Counted from the stretch's first letter, positions 34,809 through 45,242 are shown. The stretch: DNA of 64,000 bases from Thermogemmatispora tikiterensis (GCF_003268475.1 NZ_MCIF01000002.1:1713074-1777073); one strand, 5' to 3'. Translations and numbers: made by a program. Notes: generated from the sequence alone by a model not told the origin.

Positions 34809-35757
34809 CCTGGCCAGGAATGGCCACTACAATGGCCCCCGGGTTCTCGACACCCGTTGGTCCGACAGAGAAAATCGCATAGGTGATGCCCCTCATCGAA
34901 TGGAGATTCTGGCGCGCGAGCGAGGAGCTGTCAGTGTAAGAGGTCCCTTTCACCGTGGCCAGCAACTGAAATTGCTGATCGACATCGGAGATTTGCCGAT
35001 AGACTTCATAGGCTACCGCATGTTGACCAGTCTGCCAGGTCAAAACAATGGCCCCGCCTGCCCCAAAATGATAGCTGCCGTTTCTAGGGGCTGCAGGAAT
35101 CTCTGAGGCTGCAATCCATCGGATGCGCGCATTGAAAGTTACAACGACATCACTGGCATTGGCGTTGATGAAAGCAGAAGGGTTGTAGTACTGCTCGTAG
35201 TGGACAGTGAACTGCTCGTTGAGCAAGGTCCCCTCAAAGGTAATGGAGACGGTCCCGGCCTGCGAATCAACATTCTGGCTATAGGTGATCTGCACGCCCC
35301 CATTGGCTGCTCGCCCAAGATGGGCACTGACAGGCGAGACACCAGGGCTGTAGACCTTCATGTTGCTGTTACTGTCGATTACGAAGAGCAGATGGCGCAA
35401 CTCCTCGGTGATTTCAGCGCGAATGGTCCCTTCATCAAGGGGAGTGACATCGCTGTCGCTGATGACGACCCCCCGGGCAAGGGTAAACTGTAAGGGAAGA
35501 ACCAGTACAAAGTTGCCAGGCACATGCAGATCAGCCCCATCCCAGACCGGCGCTGGCGGGGCCGTAGCCTCACTACCGGCGGTCGCCGTGCTGGTGACGT
35601 CCCCGACGGTTGCGGTGGCTATAACCCCCTGCGAAGCGGTCGTACCCTGCTGGCCAGCAGAATCATCACACGCCGCAGTCACGAGCAGGAGGCCCAGAGC
35701 CAGCACGGCAACCACAAGCCTGAGTGTTCGCCAGCAAGATATCCGGCAAATGGTCAT
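34795..35757 (-). CDS. secreted lipoprotein with fibronectin-like C-terminus
   Basis: Predicted lipoprotein. A basic n-region and hydrophobic stretch (RTLRLVVAVLALGLLLVTAAC) end in a lipobox cysteine. A Thr/Ala/Ser-rich linker follows, then a beta-rich central domain (VPGNFVLVLPLQFTLARGVV...). The C-terminal about 90 residues (APRNGSYHFGAGGAIVLTWQTGQHAVAYEVYRQ) have the look of a fibronectin type III fold. I chose ATG 35757 as giving a normal signal peptide; the frame is open to 35811 and no strong ribosome site decides. The function is unknown; an extracellular binding or adhesion role is possible. It overlaps the convergent comF gene by 14 bases. Confidence 0.75.
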   Translation of the reverse strand: MTICRISCWRTLRLVVAVLALGLLLVTAACDDSAGQQGTTASQGVIATATVGDVTSTATAGSEATAPPAPVWDGADLHVPGNFVLVLPLQFTLARGVVISDSDVTPLDEGTIRAEITEELRHLLFVIDSNSNMKVYSPGVSPVSAHLGRAANGGVQITYSQNVDSQAGTVSITFEGTLLNEQFTVHYEQYYNPSAFINANASDVVVTFNARIRWIAASEIPAAPRNGSYHFGAGGAIVLTWQTGQHAVAYEVYRQISDVDQQFQLLATVKGTSYTDSSSLARQNLHSMRGITYAIFSVGPTGVENPGAIVVAIPGQASQG

Positions 35758-36086
35758 CTGTTGCTGGTCTACTTTTTGAAACATTTTACTTGCTATATTA
35801 ACTATCCGCACTGCAAGAGAAAATAGCTCCGCGAGGAGGGGCCGTTCCGTTCACCGATGACAGCCCTGGAACAGAGAGTACTATACCTGAGAGGTGGACC
35901 CCTTGCCAGAGCAGTTACTAGACAGCTACTAAACAGACCGGAGCAGCGCAGACGATGTCTCTTTCTTCCCTCACAGGCAATCCTGACCTTGCCGCACGGA
36001 CGGAGCGCTTACTATCTGTTCACAGGCTGCCTAGTAGCTGCCGTTGTTCCAACCCGGCTTGCCCCCTACAATAGGGGTACTACCAG

Positions 36087-36116
36087 TTGACATTCGAATT
36101 GTTTGCCTTTTTTAAG
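36087..36116 (+). promoter_or_regulatory. promoter of GH48 cellulase gene
   Basis: Perfect TTGACA (36087-36092), 18-base spacer, TTTAAG (36111-36116). The predicted start near 36123 falls just before the tandem operator pair. Confidence 0.5.
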
Positions 36117-36126
36117 CAACGTTTCC

Positions 36127-36150
36127 GTAACCGGTCACGTAAGCGGTTGC
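36127..36150 (+). promoter_or_regulatory. tandem LacI-type operator candidates of GH48 gene
   Basis: GTAACCGGTCAC (36127-36138) is directly followed by GTAAGCGGTTGC (36139-36150). Each 12-mer is a near-palindrome with the central C-G step typical of LacI-family operators. They lie just past the predicted transcription start. The same abutting arrangement occurs upstream of the GH74 gene. Confidence 0.5.
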
Positions 36151-36409
36151 GAGACGGCGAGCAGGAACAGGCAAACGAGACGGAAGAGCAGAGAGGTAAA
36201 GAGAGGCCCACTGGCCTCGTCAGAAAAGCGAAAGGAGGTGAGAGCGAGCAGGTATGCTGCTCGGAGCTGTTCCGAAGGGAACGGCCCTGCTCCCGTCCCG
36301 GGAGAACGAGCAGAAGGCAGCGCTGCACACCGTATCTTGCGAGCAAGAGGGCAGCAAGGAGACCTGCCATTGAAGATTGCCGACGCAGTCTGATAGCAAG
36401 GAGGTTAGT

Positions 36410-38983
36410 GTGAATCGTAAAAGGATTTTGCGCACCGCGTCGCTGGCGCTGGTGATGCTCGCCCTCCTGGCTGGAGGAGTACTGGGCTTGCAACAGTTAT
36501 CAGTCACGCGAGCGGCCAACCAGAGCGCCAGTGCTGCCCAAGCCACATCGGTCTACACGCAACGCTTTCTGACGCTCTATAACGAGATCAAGAACCCGGC
36601 GAACGGTTACTTCAGCTCGCTGGGAATTCCCTATCACTCTGTGGAGACTCTGATCGTTGAGGCCCCTGACTATGGGCACGAGACGACCTCTGAGACCTTC
36701 AGCTTCTGGATCTGGCTGGAGGCGACCTACGGCGAGGTGACGGGCAACTGGCAGCCTTTCATCAACGCCTGGCAGACAATGGATAAGTATATGATTCCGG
36801 CGCATTCGGACCAGCCGACCAACAGTGGCTACAATCCCAGTAGCCCTGCTCAGTATGCGCCGGAGTCGCCCAACATCACAGATTACCCGACCCAGCTCGA
36901 TCCGAGCGTGCCAGTTGGGCAGGATCCACTCTTCAACGAGCTGCAGCAGACCTACGGCACGCCTGACATCTATGGTATGCCCTGGTTGCTCGATACCGAT
37001 AACTGGTACGGCTACGGTCACTGCGGTGATGGCACAACCAAGCCTTCCTTTATCAACTCCTATCAGCGCGGCTCGTCGGAGTCGGTTTGGAACACGGTCG
37101 TTCACCCCGAGTGTGAGACCTTCACCTGGGGCAGCAACGACGGTACCGGCTTCCTGAGTCTTTTCAATAAGCCAGCCCCTGGCGGCAGTTATCAGCAACA
37201 GTGGCGCTACACTGACGCGCCTGACGCCGATGCACGCACTGTGCAGGCCGCTTACTGGGCCTACACCTGGGCCAGCGCGCAGGGCCAGGAGAGCACAATC
37301 GCGCCAGAGATTGCCGAAGCTGCCAAGATGGGCGACTATCTGCGCTACAGCCTCTTCGACAAGTACTTTAAGACGATGGGCTGCCAGAGCCCAAGCTGCC
37401 CAGCAGGCACTGGCAAGAACAGCGCTACTTATCTGCTTGGCTGGTACTATGCCTGGGGCGGTGCCCTGCCCTCGGCTGGTAACTGGGCCTGGCGTATCGG
37501 CTCCAGCTCCGCTCACCAGGGCTATCAAAACCCGCTGGCCGCCTGGGCACTGAGCAACGTCCCTGCGCTTGAGCCAAAGTCGCCGACTGCCCCGAGCGAC
37601 TGGGCAACTAGCCTGCAGCGACAACTGCAATTCTACGAGTGGCTCCAGTCCGCTGAGGGCGCTATTGCGGGCGGTGCGACGAACAGCTGGAACGGCAATT
37701 ACAGCGCTCCACCTGCCGGTGATCCGACATTCTACGGCATGGCCTACGACTGGGAGCCGGTCTATCATAATCCTCCCAGCAATAACTGGTTCGGTTACCA
37801 GGCCTGGTCAATGGAGCGCCTGGCTGAATACTACTATGTGACCGGCGACGCAACGGCCAAGTCGATCCTCGACAAGTGGGTCGCCTGGGCCAAGTCGGTG
37901 ACAACGGTCAACTCGAACGGCACCTACTCGATCCCCTCGACCCTGAACTGGAGCGGTCAGCCCTCCCAGAACTGGACCGCAAACTCAACGCCGGTGCCCA
38001 ACACGAACCTCCACGTGACCGTGGTCGATACGACTACCGACGTGGGCGTGACGGCAGCGCTGGCCAAGACCCTGCTCTTCTACGCCGCGAAGTCGGGTGA
38101 TACCTCTTCGCGCACACTGGCCCAGACGCTGCTGGACGATATGTGGAACGACTACTCGGATAGCATCGGTATCTCCAATCCCGAGACTCGCACTGACTAT
38201 AGCAACTTCAACGCTTCGGCATACATTCCTGCTGGCTGGACCGGCAAGAATGCTCAGGGCGCGACGTTGAACTCGTCGACGACCTTCTTGACCGAGCGCC
38301 CGAAGTATACACAGGACCCGAACTGGCCCAAGGTGCAGGCTTACCTGAACGGTGGCCCCGCTCCCACGTTCAACTACCATCGCTTCTGGGCGCAGGCCGA
38401 TATCGCAATGGCCATGGCCGACGTGGATATCCTCTTCCCACCCTCTTCTTCGGGTACGCCCACGCCGACCGCGACGGCCACCAGTACACCAGGAGCGACG
38501 CCGACGGCTACCAGCACGCCAACGGCCACTCCGACGCCGCGTCCTACAGTGACCCCAACGGCGACGGCCACCAGCACGCCAACACCTACACCGACGCCGA
38601 GTCCGACTCCAAGTCCGACTCCAAGTCCGACTCCAAGTCCGACGCCAACGGCGGGCCTGAGCTGTCGGGTGCAATATGTGATCACGGGCCAGTGGCCGGG
38701 CGGCTTTGGCGCGATGATCAACATCACGAACACGGGGACGACGACGATCAACGGCTGGACGTTGCAGTTTAATTTCCCGAATGGGCAGACGGTGACGCAG
38801 GGCTGGAACGGGAGCTTTAGCCAGTCGGGGAGCAAGGTGACGGTGACGAACCTGTCCTACAACGGGACGATTCCGCCGGGGACGACGCTGAGCAATGCGC
38901 CGGGCTTCAACGGGACGTGGACGGGGACGAACTCGCCGCCGACCTCCTTTACGCTCAACGGCGTAACCTGTAGTACCAGTTGA
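36410..38983 (+). CDS. GH48 cellobiohydrolase with C-terminal CBM2
   Basis: Secreted exo-acting cellulase of family GH48, 857 residues. The start is GTG 36410, with AAGGAGG 5 bases upstream. A signal peptide (basic NRKRILR, hydrophobic core about 8-25) is followed by the catalytic domain (about 40-690). [19 protein letters not shown] contains the likely acid glutamate; DTDNWYGYG and TYYxQ-like GH48 segments follow. A Thr/Pro/Ser linker (about 690-755, repeated PTPSPTPS) leads to a CBM2 cellulose-binding module with its surface tryptophans (QWPGG, GWTL, QGWNG) and a Cys pair. GH48 enzymes are core parts of cellulolytic systems. The CBM2 DNA is nearly identical to that of the GH9 gene. A strong terminator follows. 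Confidence 0.96.
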   Translation: MNRKRILRTASLALVMLALLAGGVLGLQQLSVTRAANQSASAAQATSVYTQRFLTLYNEIKNPANGYFSSLGIPYHSVETLIVEAPDYGHETTSETFSFWIWLEATYGEVTGNWQPFINAWQTMDKYMIPAHSDQPTNSGYNPSSPAQYAPESPNITDYPTQLDPSVPVGQDPLFNELQQTYGTPDIYGMPWLLDTDNWYGYGHCGDGTTKPSFINSYQRGSSESVWNTVVHPECETFTWGSNDGTGFLSLFNKPAPGGSYQQQWRYTDAPDADARTVQAAYWAYTWASAQGQESTIAPEIAEAAKMGDYLRYSLFDKYFKTMGCQSPSCPAGTGKNSATYLLGWYYAWGGALPSAGNWAWRIGSSSAHQGYQNPLAAWALSNVPALEPKSPTAPSDWATSLQRQLQFYEWLQSAEGAIAGGATNSWNGNYSAPPAGDPTFYGMAYDWEPVYHNPPSNNWFGYQAWSMERLAEYYYVTGDATAKSILDKWVAWAKSVTTVNSNGTYSIPSTLNWSGQPSQNWTANSTPVPNTNLHVTVVDTTTDVGVTAALAKTLLFYAAKSGDTSSRTLAQTLLDDMWNDYSDSIGISNPETRTDYSNFNASAYIPAGWTGKNAQGATLNSSTTFLTERPKYTQDPNWPKVQAYLNGGPAPTFNYHRFWAQADIAMAMADVDILFPPSSSGTPTPTATATSTPGATPTATSTPTATPTPRPTVTPTATATSTPTPTPTPSPTPSPTPSPTPSPTPTAGLSCRVQYVITGQWPGGFGAMINITNTGTTTINGWTLQFNFPNGQTVTQGWNGSFSQSGSKVTVTNLSYNGTIPPGTTLSNAPGFNGTWTGTNSPPTSFTLNGVTCSTS
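38640..38979 (+). repeat. CBM2 repeat copy 1 (inverted relative to copy 2)
   Basis: Codes for the CBM2 module of the GH48 enzyme. Aligned by eye with the reverse complement of 40799-41140, only about three internal differences are seen (one changes Met to Val), plus a few in the last codons. Confidence 0.9.
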
Positions 38984-39028
38984 GCTACAGCTGTATAAGC
39001 CTGCTTGAGGCCAAAGATCGGTGAGGTG

Positions 39029-39065
39029 AAGGCGGCGGAGTGCTCCGCCGCCTTCATCCCTTTTT
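39029..39065 (+). terminator. intrinsic terminator of GH48 gene
   Basis: AAGGCGGCGGAG (39029-39040) pairs perfectly with CTCCGCCGCCTT (39043-39054), followed by a run of T at 39061-39065. Confidence 0.85.
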
Positions 39066-39103
39066 AAGGTCAACAATTCATTCGAAACGTAGGAGTTCAA
39101 CGC

Positions 39104-40369
39104 ATGATGGGAGAACAACACACACCACCTTACCCGTCCTATGCACCTCATACCCCTCCCCCTTCTCCAGATAACAGGATGCCCACAGAGGAAAAGCAAG
39201 CACCACGACGCGACTCGCGAGGCCGCATCAAGCTCCTCACCGTCTTGTTTCTGGTGGTCTGTCTCCTCGCTGGCGGCGCCTTCTTCCTGCTACAGAGCTG
39301 GCACAGCTCCGGTTCCGTATCTGGCGGGCAGAACACCGCTCAGGCACCTGCCAGGCCATGGTGCGCTTCTCCACAAGGATTGTCCACCAACTTCACCGGT
39401 TTTGGCATTACAGGCCTCTCTACGCATGATGTCTGGAGCATCGGCGCAGGCATCATGCACTGGGACGGTAAAAAGTGGAGCGTCTCCTTCCGTCCGCTCT
39501 CGGCCCAGCTTGACCTGCGCAGCATCGACGAGATCGCCCCAGATAATATTTGGGCTGTGGGCGAGCAATTGACGAATGGCCTCGCCTCCCATGCCATAAC
39601 AGTCCACTACGATGGCAAGAGCTGGAGCGTCGTAGCCGCCCCTGACGGCGCCCCTGACGGCAAGAATACCCTGGTAGCTGTCTCGGGAACCGCCAGCGAT
39701 AACATTTGGGCCGTGGGGTTCCAGGTGCCTGCCCGAGGACCGCTCAGCTCACTGATTGAGCACTGGGACGGCAAGCGCTGGACCATTGTCAAGCATCCCG
39801 AGCCAGTGAGCGGTCTCCAGTTCACAAGCGTCAAGGCGCTGGCGAGCAACGATGTCTGGGCGGTAGGTTACGGCAGCCTCATCCGCGGCGGCAAGAGTGT
39901 GAATCAGCCTGTGATTGAGCATTGGAACGGCCAGACCTGGAATCCAGTGGCTAGCCCCGATCTGACTCCCTCCGGTGGAGGCATGCTTTACGCGATCGAT
40001 GGAAGCAACAGCAGCAACCTGTGGGCAGTGGGCAGCGCCAGCCAGCGCCTTCTGAGCGAGCATTGGGACGGCCAGAGCTGGAAGATCGTCGATACCCCAG
40101 CTGTACCCCCTGACAACAGCAACTGGCTGGCCAGTGTGGCCGTCAGCAGCTCTGGCAGCGTCTGGGTCGTCGGGCGTGTCCGTGAGAGCAGCAATACCTT
40201 CCAGCCATTCATTGCTCACTGGGATGGGCATCAGTGGCAGATGCTCCAGGATACGGCGGACAACGCCGGCGAACTTGACCAGATTGCCCAGATCGATGGC
40301 CAGTATTGGATCGTTGGTATTCCACGCAGCAACGGCGGCCACGCTTTTATCCACGTGCTCTGTCCCTGA
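39104..40369 (+). CDS. membrane-anchored beta-propeller-like repeat protein
   Basis: A 421-residue protein of unknown function. A Pro-rich cytoplasmic N-terminus (about 1-42) and one membrane helix (about 44-65, LLTVLFLVVCLLAGGAFFLLQ) are followed by an extracellular region. That region has about six repeats of the form [DN]xWAVG...HWDGxxW, for example NIWAVGEQ, HYDGKSWSV, NIWAVGFQ, HWDGKRWTI, LWAVGSA and HWDGQSWKI. Such WAVG / HWDGxxW repeats build a kelch- or propeller-like domain. It lies between the GH48 gene and the convergent GH9 gene, so a carbohydrate-binding or sensing role at the cell surface is possible but unproved. TAGGAG lies 8 bases before the ATG. Confidence 0.8.
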   Translation: MMGEQHTPPYPSYAPHTPPPSPDNRMPTEEKQAPRRDSRGRIKLLTVLFLVVCLLAGGAFFLLQSWHSSGSVSGGQNTAQAPARPWCASPQGLSTNFTGFGITGLSTHDVWSIGAGIMHWDGKKWSVSFRPLSAQLDLRSIDEIAPDNIWAVGEQLTNGLASHAITVHYDGKSWSVVAAPDGAPDGKNTLVAVSGTASDNIWAVGFQVPARGPLSSLIEHWDGKRWTIVKHPEPVSGLQFTSVKALASNDVWAVGYGSLIRGGKSVNQPVIEHWNGQTWNPVASPDLTPSGGGMLYAIDGSNSSNLWAVGSASQRLLSEHWDGQSWKIVDTPAVPPDNSNWLASVAVSSSGSVWVVGRVRESSNTFQPFIAHWDGHQWQMLQDTADNAGELDQIAQIDGQYWIVGIPRSNGGHAFIHVLCP

Positions 40370-40583
40370 TGCACCGTCAGGGCAGGGCCAGGAAAGGGCG
40401 AGGCACTGGCAGAGGGCGTCAGGACCACAATGCTTAAAGGCTATAGGAGCTGCTTACCACAGCCCACGCCCTTCTTCCGATTCTCACCTGGCCCTGACTC
40501 CGCTCTCTCTGCAGCCGAGAGAGGCAGGCTCCAGCCCGCGTTAGCCTGAGGGAAAGGCCGTTGCGAACGAGCCAAACAAAGAG

Positions 40584-40618
40584 AAGGGGAAGAGAGCCTG
40601 ATGGCTACTCTTCCCCTT
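40584..40618. terminator. bidirectional terminator between propeller and GH9 genes
   Basis: AAGGGGAAGAGAGCC (40584-40598) pairs with 40603-40618 (one bulged A), loop TGAT. It lies between convergent genes. The rest of the gap (40370-40797) shows nothing else. Confidence 0.7.
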
Positions 40619-40797
40619 CCTTGCAGCTAGAGGCGACGGGATAGAAGAGAGGAGGTTTATCTGCTCTTATCATCACCACTCGCTGGGTGCGCTCACCCGC
40701 TCAGTCCCCTGAACCTTCTGACCGGCTTGCTGCCCACCTGGCAAGCAGAGCCTCTCTTCTCAGCAGGCCAAACTCGCAGAGCAACCAGGCTACCCAG

Positions 40798-43293
40798 TCA
40801 GGAGGTGCTGCAGGTTACGCCGTTGAGCGTAAAGGAGGTCGGCGGCGAGTTCGTCCCCGTCCACGTCCCGTTGAAGCCCGGCGCATTGCTCAGCGTCGTC
40901 CCCGGCGGAATCGTCCCGTTGTAGGACAGGTTCGTCACCGTCACCTTGCTCCCCGACTGGCTAAAGCTCCCGTTCCAGCCCTGCGTCACCGTCTGCCCAT
41001 TCGGGAAATTAAACTGCAACGTCCAGCCGTTGATCGTCGTCGTCCCCGTATTCGTGATGTTGATCACCGCGCCAAAGCCGCCCGGCCACTGGCCCGTGAT
41101 CACATATTGTACCCGACAGCTCAGGCCCGCCGTTGGCGTCGGACTTGGAGTCGGACTCGGGGTCGGACTTGGAGTCGGACTCGGCGTCGGTGTAGGCTGC
41201 GAGGTCGGGCTGGGTGTTGGTGTAGGATTCGGTGTGCCGGTCGCTATCGCGGTCGGCGTGGCAGTAGGAGTCACTGTCGCTGTGGCCGTTGGCGCCGGCG
41301 TTGGCGTCGGCGCGGTGCCATTGGGCTGCGTCCCCCAGACCTGGGTATTCCCATCAAAGACCACAATATTGGTCACCTTCACCGGCGTCGCCCCGGCGGG
41401 CGTCGCCACACCCTGATACGACCAGTCGTTGGTTGGGTCCCAGGCCCCAGAGCTGGTAATGCGGAACTGGACCTGCTTCTGATAATTGCTCTGCCCGCCT
41501 GGATAGATCAGCACGCCGGCGCAGCTTACCGTCACATAGTAAATGTTGCCCGAGTACTGAGTTGGCCCAGAGAGCTGGTTGCCGCACTCAGTGTAGTTCA
41601 TGTTCAGCGTGAGCATGCTCGGCGTCACGCCCGGCTCTAGGGTAAAGTAGTAGCGCAGCGAGAGATTACTGGTCACGCGGGCCGGCCAGCCAGTCTTGTT
41701 AATGAAGATGGCCTTGATCTCGGTAAAGTTGCTGCCAGAAGCGTTGACCGCCGCTGTCACATAGATCTCATCATCATCCTTGGGCTTATCGGGCAAGGAA
41801 GAGACAGGGCTGCCACCGTACTCCTGGTAAAGACGGGCCAGGGCGCCTACCAGCGCGGCGTTATAATCGTCAGCTGGCTCGTTGGTCTGATAGTCCTGGC
41901 GATTATCGCTGAACTGGTCATCCGCCGAGCTGGGACCGCCGACCATCGCCCCGTAGAGGATATGGCGCTCGTAGGTCGGGTTGTTAATATCGTTTGTCCA
42001 GGAATCGTGCGCCTCGCGATGGTGTGGCGTCTGGGGATAGCAGGAACCGAAGCCTACCATGTAGCTGCAATTGCGCGGATTGGCCCCCAGAATGTAGTTA
42101 ATCTGCTGGACAGCAAAATCGTGATAGCGGGCATAGAGAGGATTGCTCGCACCAAGATAGTCGGCATAGACGAGGGCCAGGAAGGCCGTATTGGCCGCGT
42201 AGCGCAGCGAGCCCCAGCTATTCAGGAACGCCTCACCACCCGGGGAATAGGTCACCCGCGAGCCGTTCACACCGACTGTCCACCAGTCCAGAAAGCGCTG
42301 AGCATCATCTTTGTACTGCTGCTGACCTGTGATCTCGGCCATCAGGACATAGCAGCCGTAGGAGACATCGTCCCAGCTGATCGTCCACTGATACGAGTGG
42401 ACGTTTGTCTGCGACTGGTAGCTGAGGTTATTGTAGTAATTCTCGGCTTTTGTGAGATAGCTGCTATCGTTAGTGGCCAGATAGAGCCAGATCGCCCCCC
42501 AGACCAGCTCATCGTTGTAGCCACTGAAGGAAGTATAGTAGCCGCTGGCGGCGGTAATGCAGGCATCATACTTGCCCCGGTAGGTATCGGCAAAGGTGTA
42601 GAGCTGCTTGGCATGAGTCAACAGCGTGCTCGCATAGGAGGGATCGGTTGGTTGGAAGACGATTGAAGCGGCAGCCATCGCAGCAGCGGTTTCCCCGGCC
42701 AGATCGGAACCAGGGCAGCTCGGATCAATCTTGTAGGCGGGACGGGCCATTTGCATGACCTCAGCCGGCCCCCAGAAGGCATGGTCGGTACTGGGGTCGC
42801 CTACCTGCCCATAGAGTACATTAGGCGAAGGATGAGCCTTGATAAAGTAGTCCGTGGCCCAGCGAATATTGTTGAGGATGTAGGGGAGCTGCCCATCCTG
42901 GACGAAGGCATTGCGGTACTGAATGACCCCCCAGGAGAGCATCGTCACCGTGTAGGCCATCGGCAGGCCGAACTTGACGTGGTCACCGGCGTCATACCAG
43001 CCACCGGTCAGATCGAGGCCGACATCGGAGCCATCTTTGGTGGCCGAATCGCCGATCCAGGGCACACGGTTCCAGGAAGGCTTTGGACCAGATGACTGCT
43101 CCTCGTAAAAGTAAATGGCTTTCTGCAACGCCTCGCCATAGTTAAAGGCCGGCGCCGCGCGCACCGAGGTTGGACGAGGGAAAGGGCCGACTAGCCAGGT
43201 CGTCAGCAGAAGCAAGGTCCCCAGAACGATCAGCGCTGCCGCTGAGAGCGTGAGCCTGCTCCTGACCAGTACCCCCAGGTGGAAGGTTCTCAT
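40798..43293 (-). CDS. GH9 processive endoglucanase with CBM3c and CBM2
   Basis: Secreted cellulase of 831 residues from ATG 43293 (GGAG 5 bases upstream). A signal peptide ([22 protein letters not shown]) is followed by the GH9 (alpha/alpha)6 catalytic domain (about 48-490). That domain has [22 protein letters not shown] with the nucleophile-activating Asp pair, HHREAH and the acid glutamate in [16 protein letters not shown] family 3c cellulose-binding module (about 500-650: [33 protein letters not shown]) is typical of processive theme-B GH9 enzymes. A Thr/Pro linker and a C-terminal CBM2 complete it. It should act synergistically with the GH48 enzyme encoded in the same island. Confidence 0.96.
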   Translation of the reverse strand: MRTFHLGVLVRSRLTLSAAALIVLGTLLLLTTWLVGPFPRPTSVRAAPAFNYGEALQKAIYFYEEQSSGPKPSWNRVPWIGDSATKDGSDVGLDLTGGWYDAGDHVKFGLPMAYTVTMLSWGVIQYRNAFVQDGQLPYILNNIRWATDYFIKAHPSPNVLYGQVGDPSTDHAFWGPAEVMQMARPAYKIDPSCPGSDLAGETAAAMAAASIVFQPTDPSYASTLLTHAKQLYTFADTYRGKYDACITAASGYYTSFSGYNDELVWGAIWLYLATNDSSYLTKAENYYNNLSYQSQTNVHSYQWTISWDDVSYGCYVLMAEITGQQQYKDDAQRFLDWWTVGVNGSRVTYSPGGEAFLNSWGSLRYAANTAFLALVYADYLGASNPLYARYHDFAVQQINYILGANPRNCSYMVGFGSCYPQTPHHREAHDSWTNDINNPTYERHILYGAMVGGPSSADDQFSDNRQDYQTNEPADDYNAALVGALARLYQEYGGSPVSSLPDKPKDDDEIYVTAAVNASGSNFTEIKAIFINKTGWPARVTSNLSLRYYFTLEPGVTPSMLTLNMNYTECGNQLSGPTQYSGNIYYVTVSCAGVLIYPGGQSNYQKQVQFRITSSGAWDPTNDWSYQGVATPAGATPVKVTNIVVFDGNTQVWGTQPNGTAPTPTPAPTATATVTPTATPTAIATGTPNPTPTPSPTSQPTPTPSPTPSPTPSPTPSPTPTAGLSCRVQYVITGQWPGGFGAVINITNTGTTTINGWTLQFNFPNGQTVTQGWNGSFSQSGSKVTVTNLSYNGTIPPGTTLSNAPGFNGTWTGTNSPPTSFTLNGVTCSTS
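40799..41140 (-). repeat. CBM2 repeat copy 2 (inverted relative to copy 1)
   Basis: Codes for the CBM2 module of the GH9 enzyme and is almost identical to 38640-38979 in inverted orientation. The similarity also covers part of the PTPSPTPS linker. The GH74 CBM2 is clearly more diverged. Confidence 0.9.
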
Positions 43294-43949
43294 TGGTCTC
43301 CAATTCCTTTCGCGATCTTCCTTCCTGCTGTCACAGAGCGAGAGCGATGCCTCCCTCCGAACGAAGAGACTCTGAGGTGGCCCACAGAGCCAAAGACAGA
43401 CAAACACATGAGCAGGAGCCCCCTGACATAGGATGCAGGCAGCGATAGCAGATGTCCTTTACCCCACTCGCCTCGTCCCACTACACTCGACCAGACCCGT
43501 TAACTGGACCAGTCACCGCAGTCCCCATCACCAGCAAACCGGATGAAGCCTGCGGCGAGTGAGCAGTGAGTAAGCAGCGAATGAGCCATCGGCTGGCTGC
43601 GCTGCGACGCCGACCACCCCCTTCATGACATGAACTGCCGCCCTCCCCCCCCACCGCTCAAGCCCCCGAGGAAGCGGATCGTGGCTTCCCCCATAGAGCT
43701 GGTGGAAAGATACTGTATCCCACCAGCTCTATGCCAACAAGAACATCCGCTAGACAGTCATTAGGCACCTGGCGAGCAGCAGAGAGCGAGAGCGACCACA
43801 ACCCCCTCGCACTCCGCTGCGCTCACCAAGATGCCTGGACCCTTTACTGACCCCAACGAAAGCGCAGTGGCTGGGCTGGCGCCGGACACCAACCAACACG
43901 CGAGGTTCAGGGACATAAACCAGGCGTGCCAACGAGCAGGCCCAGCCGG
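43294..43949. other. intergenic region upstream of GH9
   Basis: No gene recognised. It holds an imperfect palindrome TAACTGGACCAGTCA (43501-43515), a possible operator for GH9, and the stem-loop at 43692-43733. No GTAACC-type tandem operator like those of GH48 and GH74 was found here. Confidence 0.4.
43692..43733. terminator. long stem-loop
   Basis: CATAGAGCTGGTGG (43692-43705) and CCACCAGCTCTATG (43720-43733) form a perfect 14-bp stem; the loop itself contains GATAC/GTATC. It lies downstream of the tethered XRE regulator gene on the minus strand and could end that transcript. Confidence 0.6.
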
Positions 43950-45242
43950 CTAGTCCTGCCAGAGCACAATCTGCGTGTAGGTGGCGCCCGAGGATGGGAC
44001 CATGAAGGTAAAGAAGAGATGACCCTGCTGACCAGGGCTGCTCACAATGTAGGTGATGACCTCAAACGGCTGCCCCGGGGTACAGGTGCCTCCTGGAGGA
44101 TTGAAACGGACAGGGAGATCACGGCTGCTCGCTTGCCAGGAGAGCTTGTTGGCCTGGCCAGTGAAAGGCCACAGCGTTATAGTGCAACGATAGCCAAGAG
44201 CCTCAAGGACGCAGTCCCGCGGTGTGAGTTTATCCGGAGTGACTGTAATCATCAGAGCAGCGGAGGACACAGCGACGGTCGGCGAGGCCTGGGCCAGAGG
44301 CGTAGAGGAGGAAGGGGACTGCGTGGGCTGAGACGTCTTCGTGGGTGGAACCACCGTCGCAGACGGAGTGGTGAGCGTCGGAGTAGTTGTCGCAGAAGCG
44401 GGGACAGCGTCAAGGGTGCGGGCATCCTGCCCTGAGCCAGCAAGGCGAGGCGAGGAAAGAACGGTAGGCTGCAGCTGGCCAAGCGAAAGTCCACAAAGAA
44501 CCACGGCGGCCACTACCATGAGCACCAGGAGGAAACCCAGGCTCCGGCCATAGCCAAAACGACGAATGGCTCCGACCGGTCTCTCAGAGGCCCCAGACCC
44601 AGACCCTGGGGCTGACACGGCAGTTGGCGATTGCTGGTGCTGCTGAGACGCGGGCGGATCGATCACCCCAGCCGAAGAGGGAGTGGAGGGGGATGATGAG
44701 GAGGTCAGCAGCCCATGCTGTTGCAACCACTCGCGCAGAACGGCAGCGTTCATGTGCCCAACTTGCTCGAAGGCAGTCAAACTGGCTTCCCCAGAGCGCT
44801 GAGCCTGCGCCCGCTGACCCTGGAGCACTCGTACATAAGCCTCTTCCCAGAGGAGATGCGCCTGCACGTCATGAACCGCACTCTGCAAAATATAGGCAAA
44901 GGTGTCCGTGCGTTGCTGCCATGACGGCGCTTGGGGCGGCATCACTCCCCAGGGCAGCACATGGCTGTTCTCTCCGACTTCCTTCCCCACCAGCGCCGGC
45001 GCCATCGCCGTGACATCGCTCCCCCCGGGCTGCTCCTTGCTACTGTCTAGCAGCCCTAGCTCCTCGGCGTTCTTGCCAAAGAGCTGACAGAGCTTCTCAC
45101 GAAAGTAGGGGGTCGGAGAAAACAACCCTCTCTCCCAACGGCTGACCGTGGTGGCATCGGTACCAATCTGCTCCGCAACTTTGGCCTGGGACCAACCTCG
45201 TAGTTCGCGTGCCTGCCTAAGGCGACGATTTGGGGTCGGCAT
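43950..45242 (-). CDS. membrane-tethered XRE-type HTH regulator
   Basis: A 430-residue protein from ATG 45242 (GGAGGAG 7 bases upstream). The N-terminal 60 residues are a Cro/XRE helix-turn-helix (LRQARELRGWSQAKVAEQIGTDATTVSRWERGLFSPTPYFREKLCQLFG). A helical cytoplasmic region and a Pro/Ser-rich linker lead to one membrane helix (about 235-258, SLGFLLVLMVVAAVVLCGLSL). The outer part is a Thr/Ser/Pro-rich stalk and a beta-rich C-terminal domain of about 90 residues (ALMITVTPDKLTPRDCVLEALGY...VPSSGATYTQIVLWQD) with paired cysteines. DNA binding inside joined to an extracellular domain suggests a one-component surface sensor. It sits between GH9 and GH74 genes, so plant-polysaccharide sensing is a plausible guess. 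Confidence 0.8.
   Translation of the reverse strand: MPTPNRRLRQARELRGWSQAKVAEQIGTDATTVSRWERGLFSPTPYFREKLCQLFGKNAEELGLLDSSKEQPGGSDVTAMAPALVGKEVGENSHVLPWGVMPPQAPSWQQRTDTFAYILQSAVHDVQAHLLWEEAYVRVLQGQRAQAQRSGEASLTAFEQVGHMNAAVLREWLQQHGLLTSSSSPSTPSSAGVIDPPASQQHQQSPTAVSAPGSGSGASERPVGAIRRFGYGRSLGFLLVLMVVAAVVLCGLSLGQLQPTVLSSPRLAGSGQDARTLDAVPASATTTPTLTTPSATVVPPTKTSQPTQSPSSSTPLAQASPTVAVSSAALMITVTPDKLTPRDCVLEALGYRCTITLWPFTGQANKLSWQASSRDLPVRFNPPGGTCTPGQPFEVITYIVSSPGQQGHLFFTFMVPSSGATYTQIVLWQD

Larger units (their letters stand above)
35758..36409. other. regulatory region upstream of the GH48 gene
   Basis: Holds the GH48 promoter and tandem operators (separate entries), then a purine-rich leader of about 285 bases. 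The leader contains arms CTGCTC (36287-36292) and GAGCAG (36308-36313) around a CTCCC/GGGAG pair. Short frames in the region look spurious. Confidence 0.45.

Noticed and set aside
36500..37768. 422-codon minus-strand open frame
   Set aside because: Antisense to the GH48 catalytic domain, which is clearly the real gene; sequence is Arg/Val-rich shadow.
38570..38650. Short tandem repeat that might be taken for a CRISPR array
   Set aside because: It encodes the PTPSPTPS linker of the GH48 enzyme; units are 12 bp with no spacers.
37985..39199. 404-codon minus-strand open frame
   Set aside because: Antisense to the GH48 linker and CBM2; strings of Arg arise from the reversed Pro/Thr repeat.
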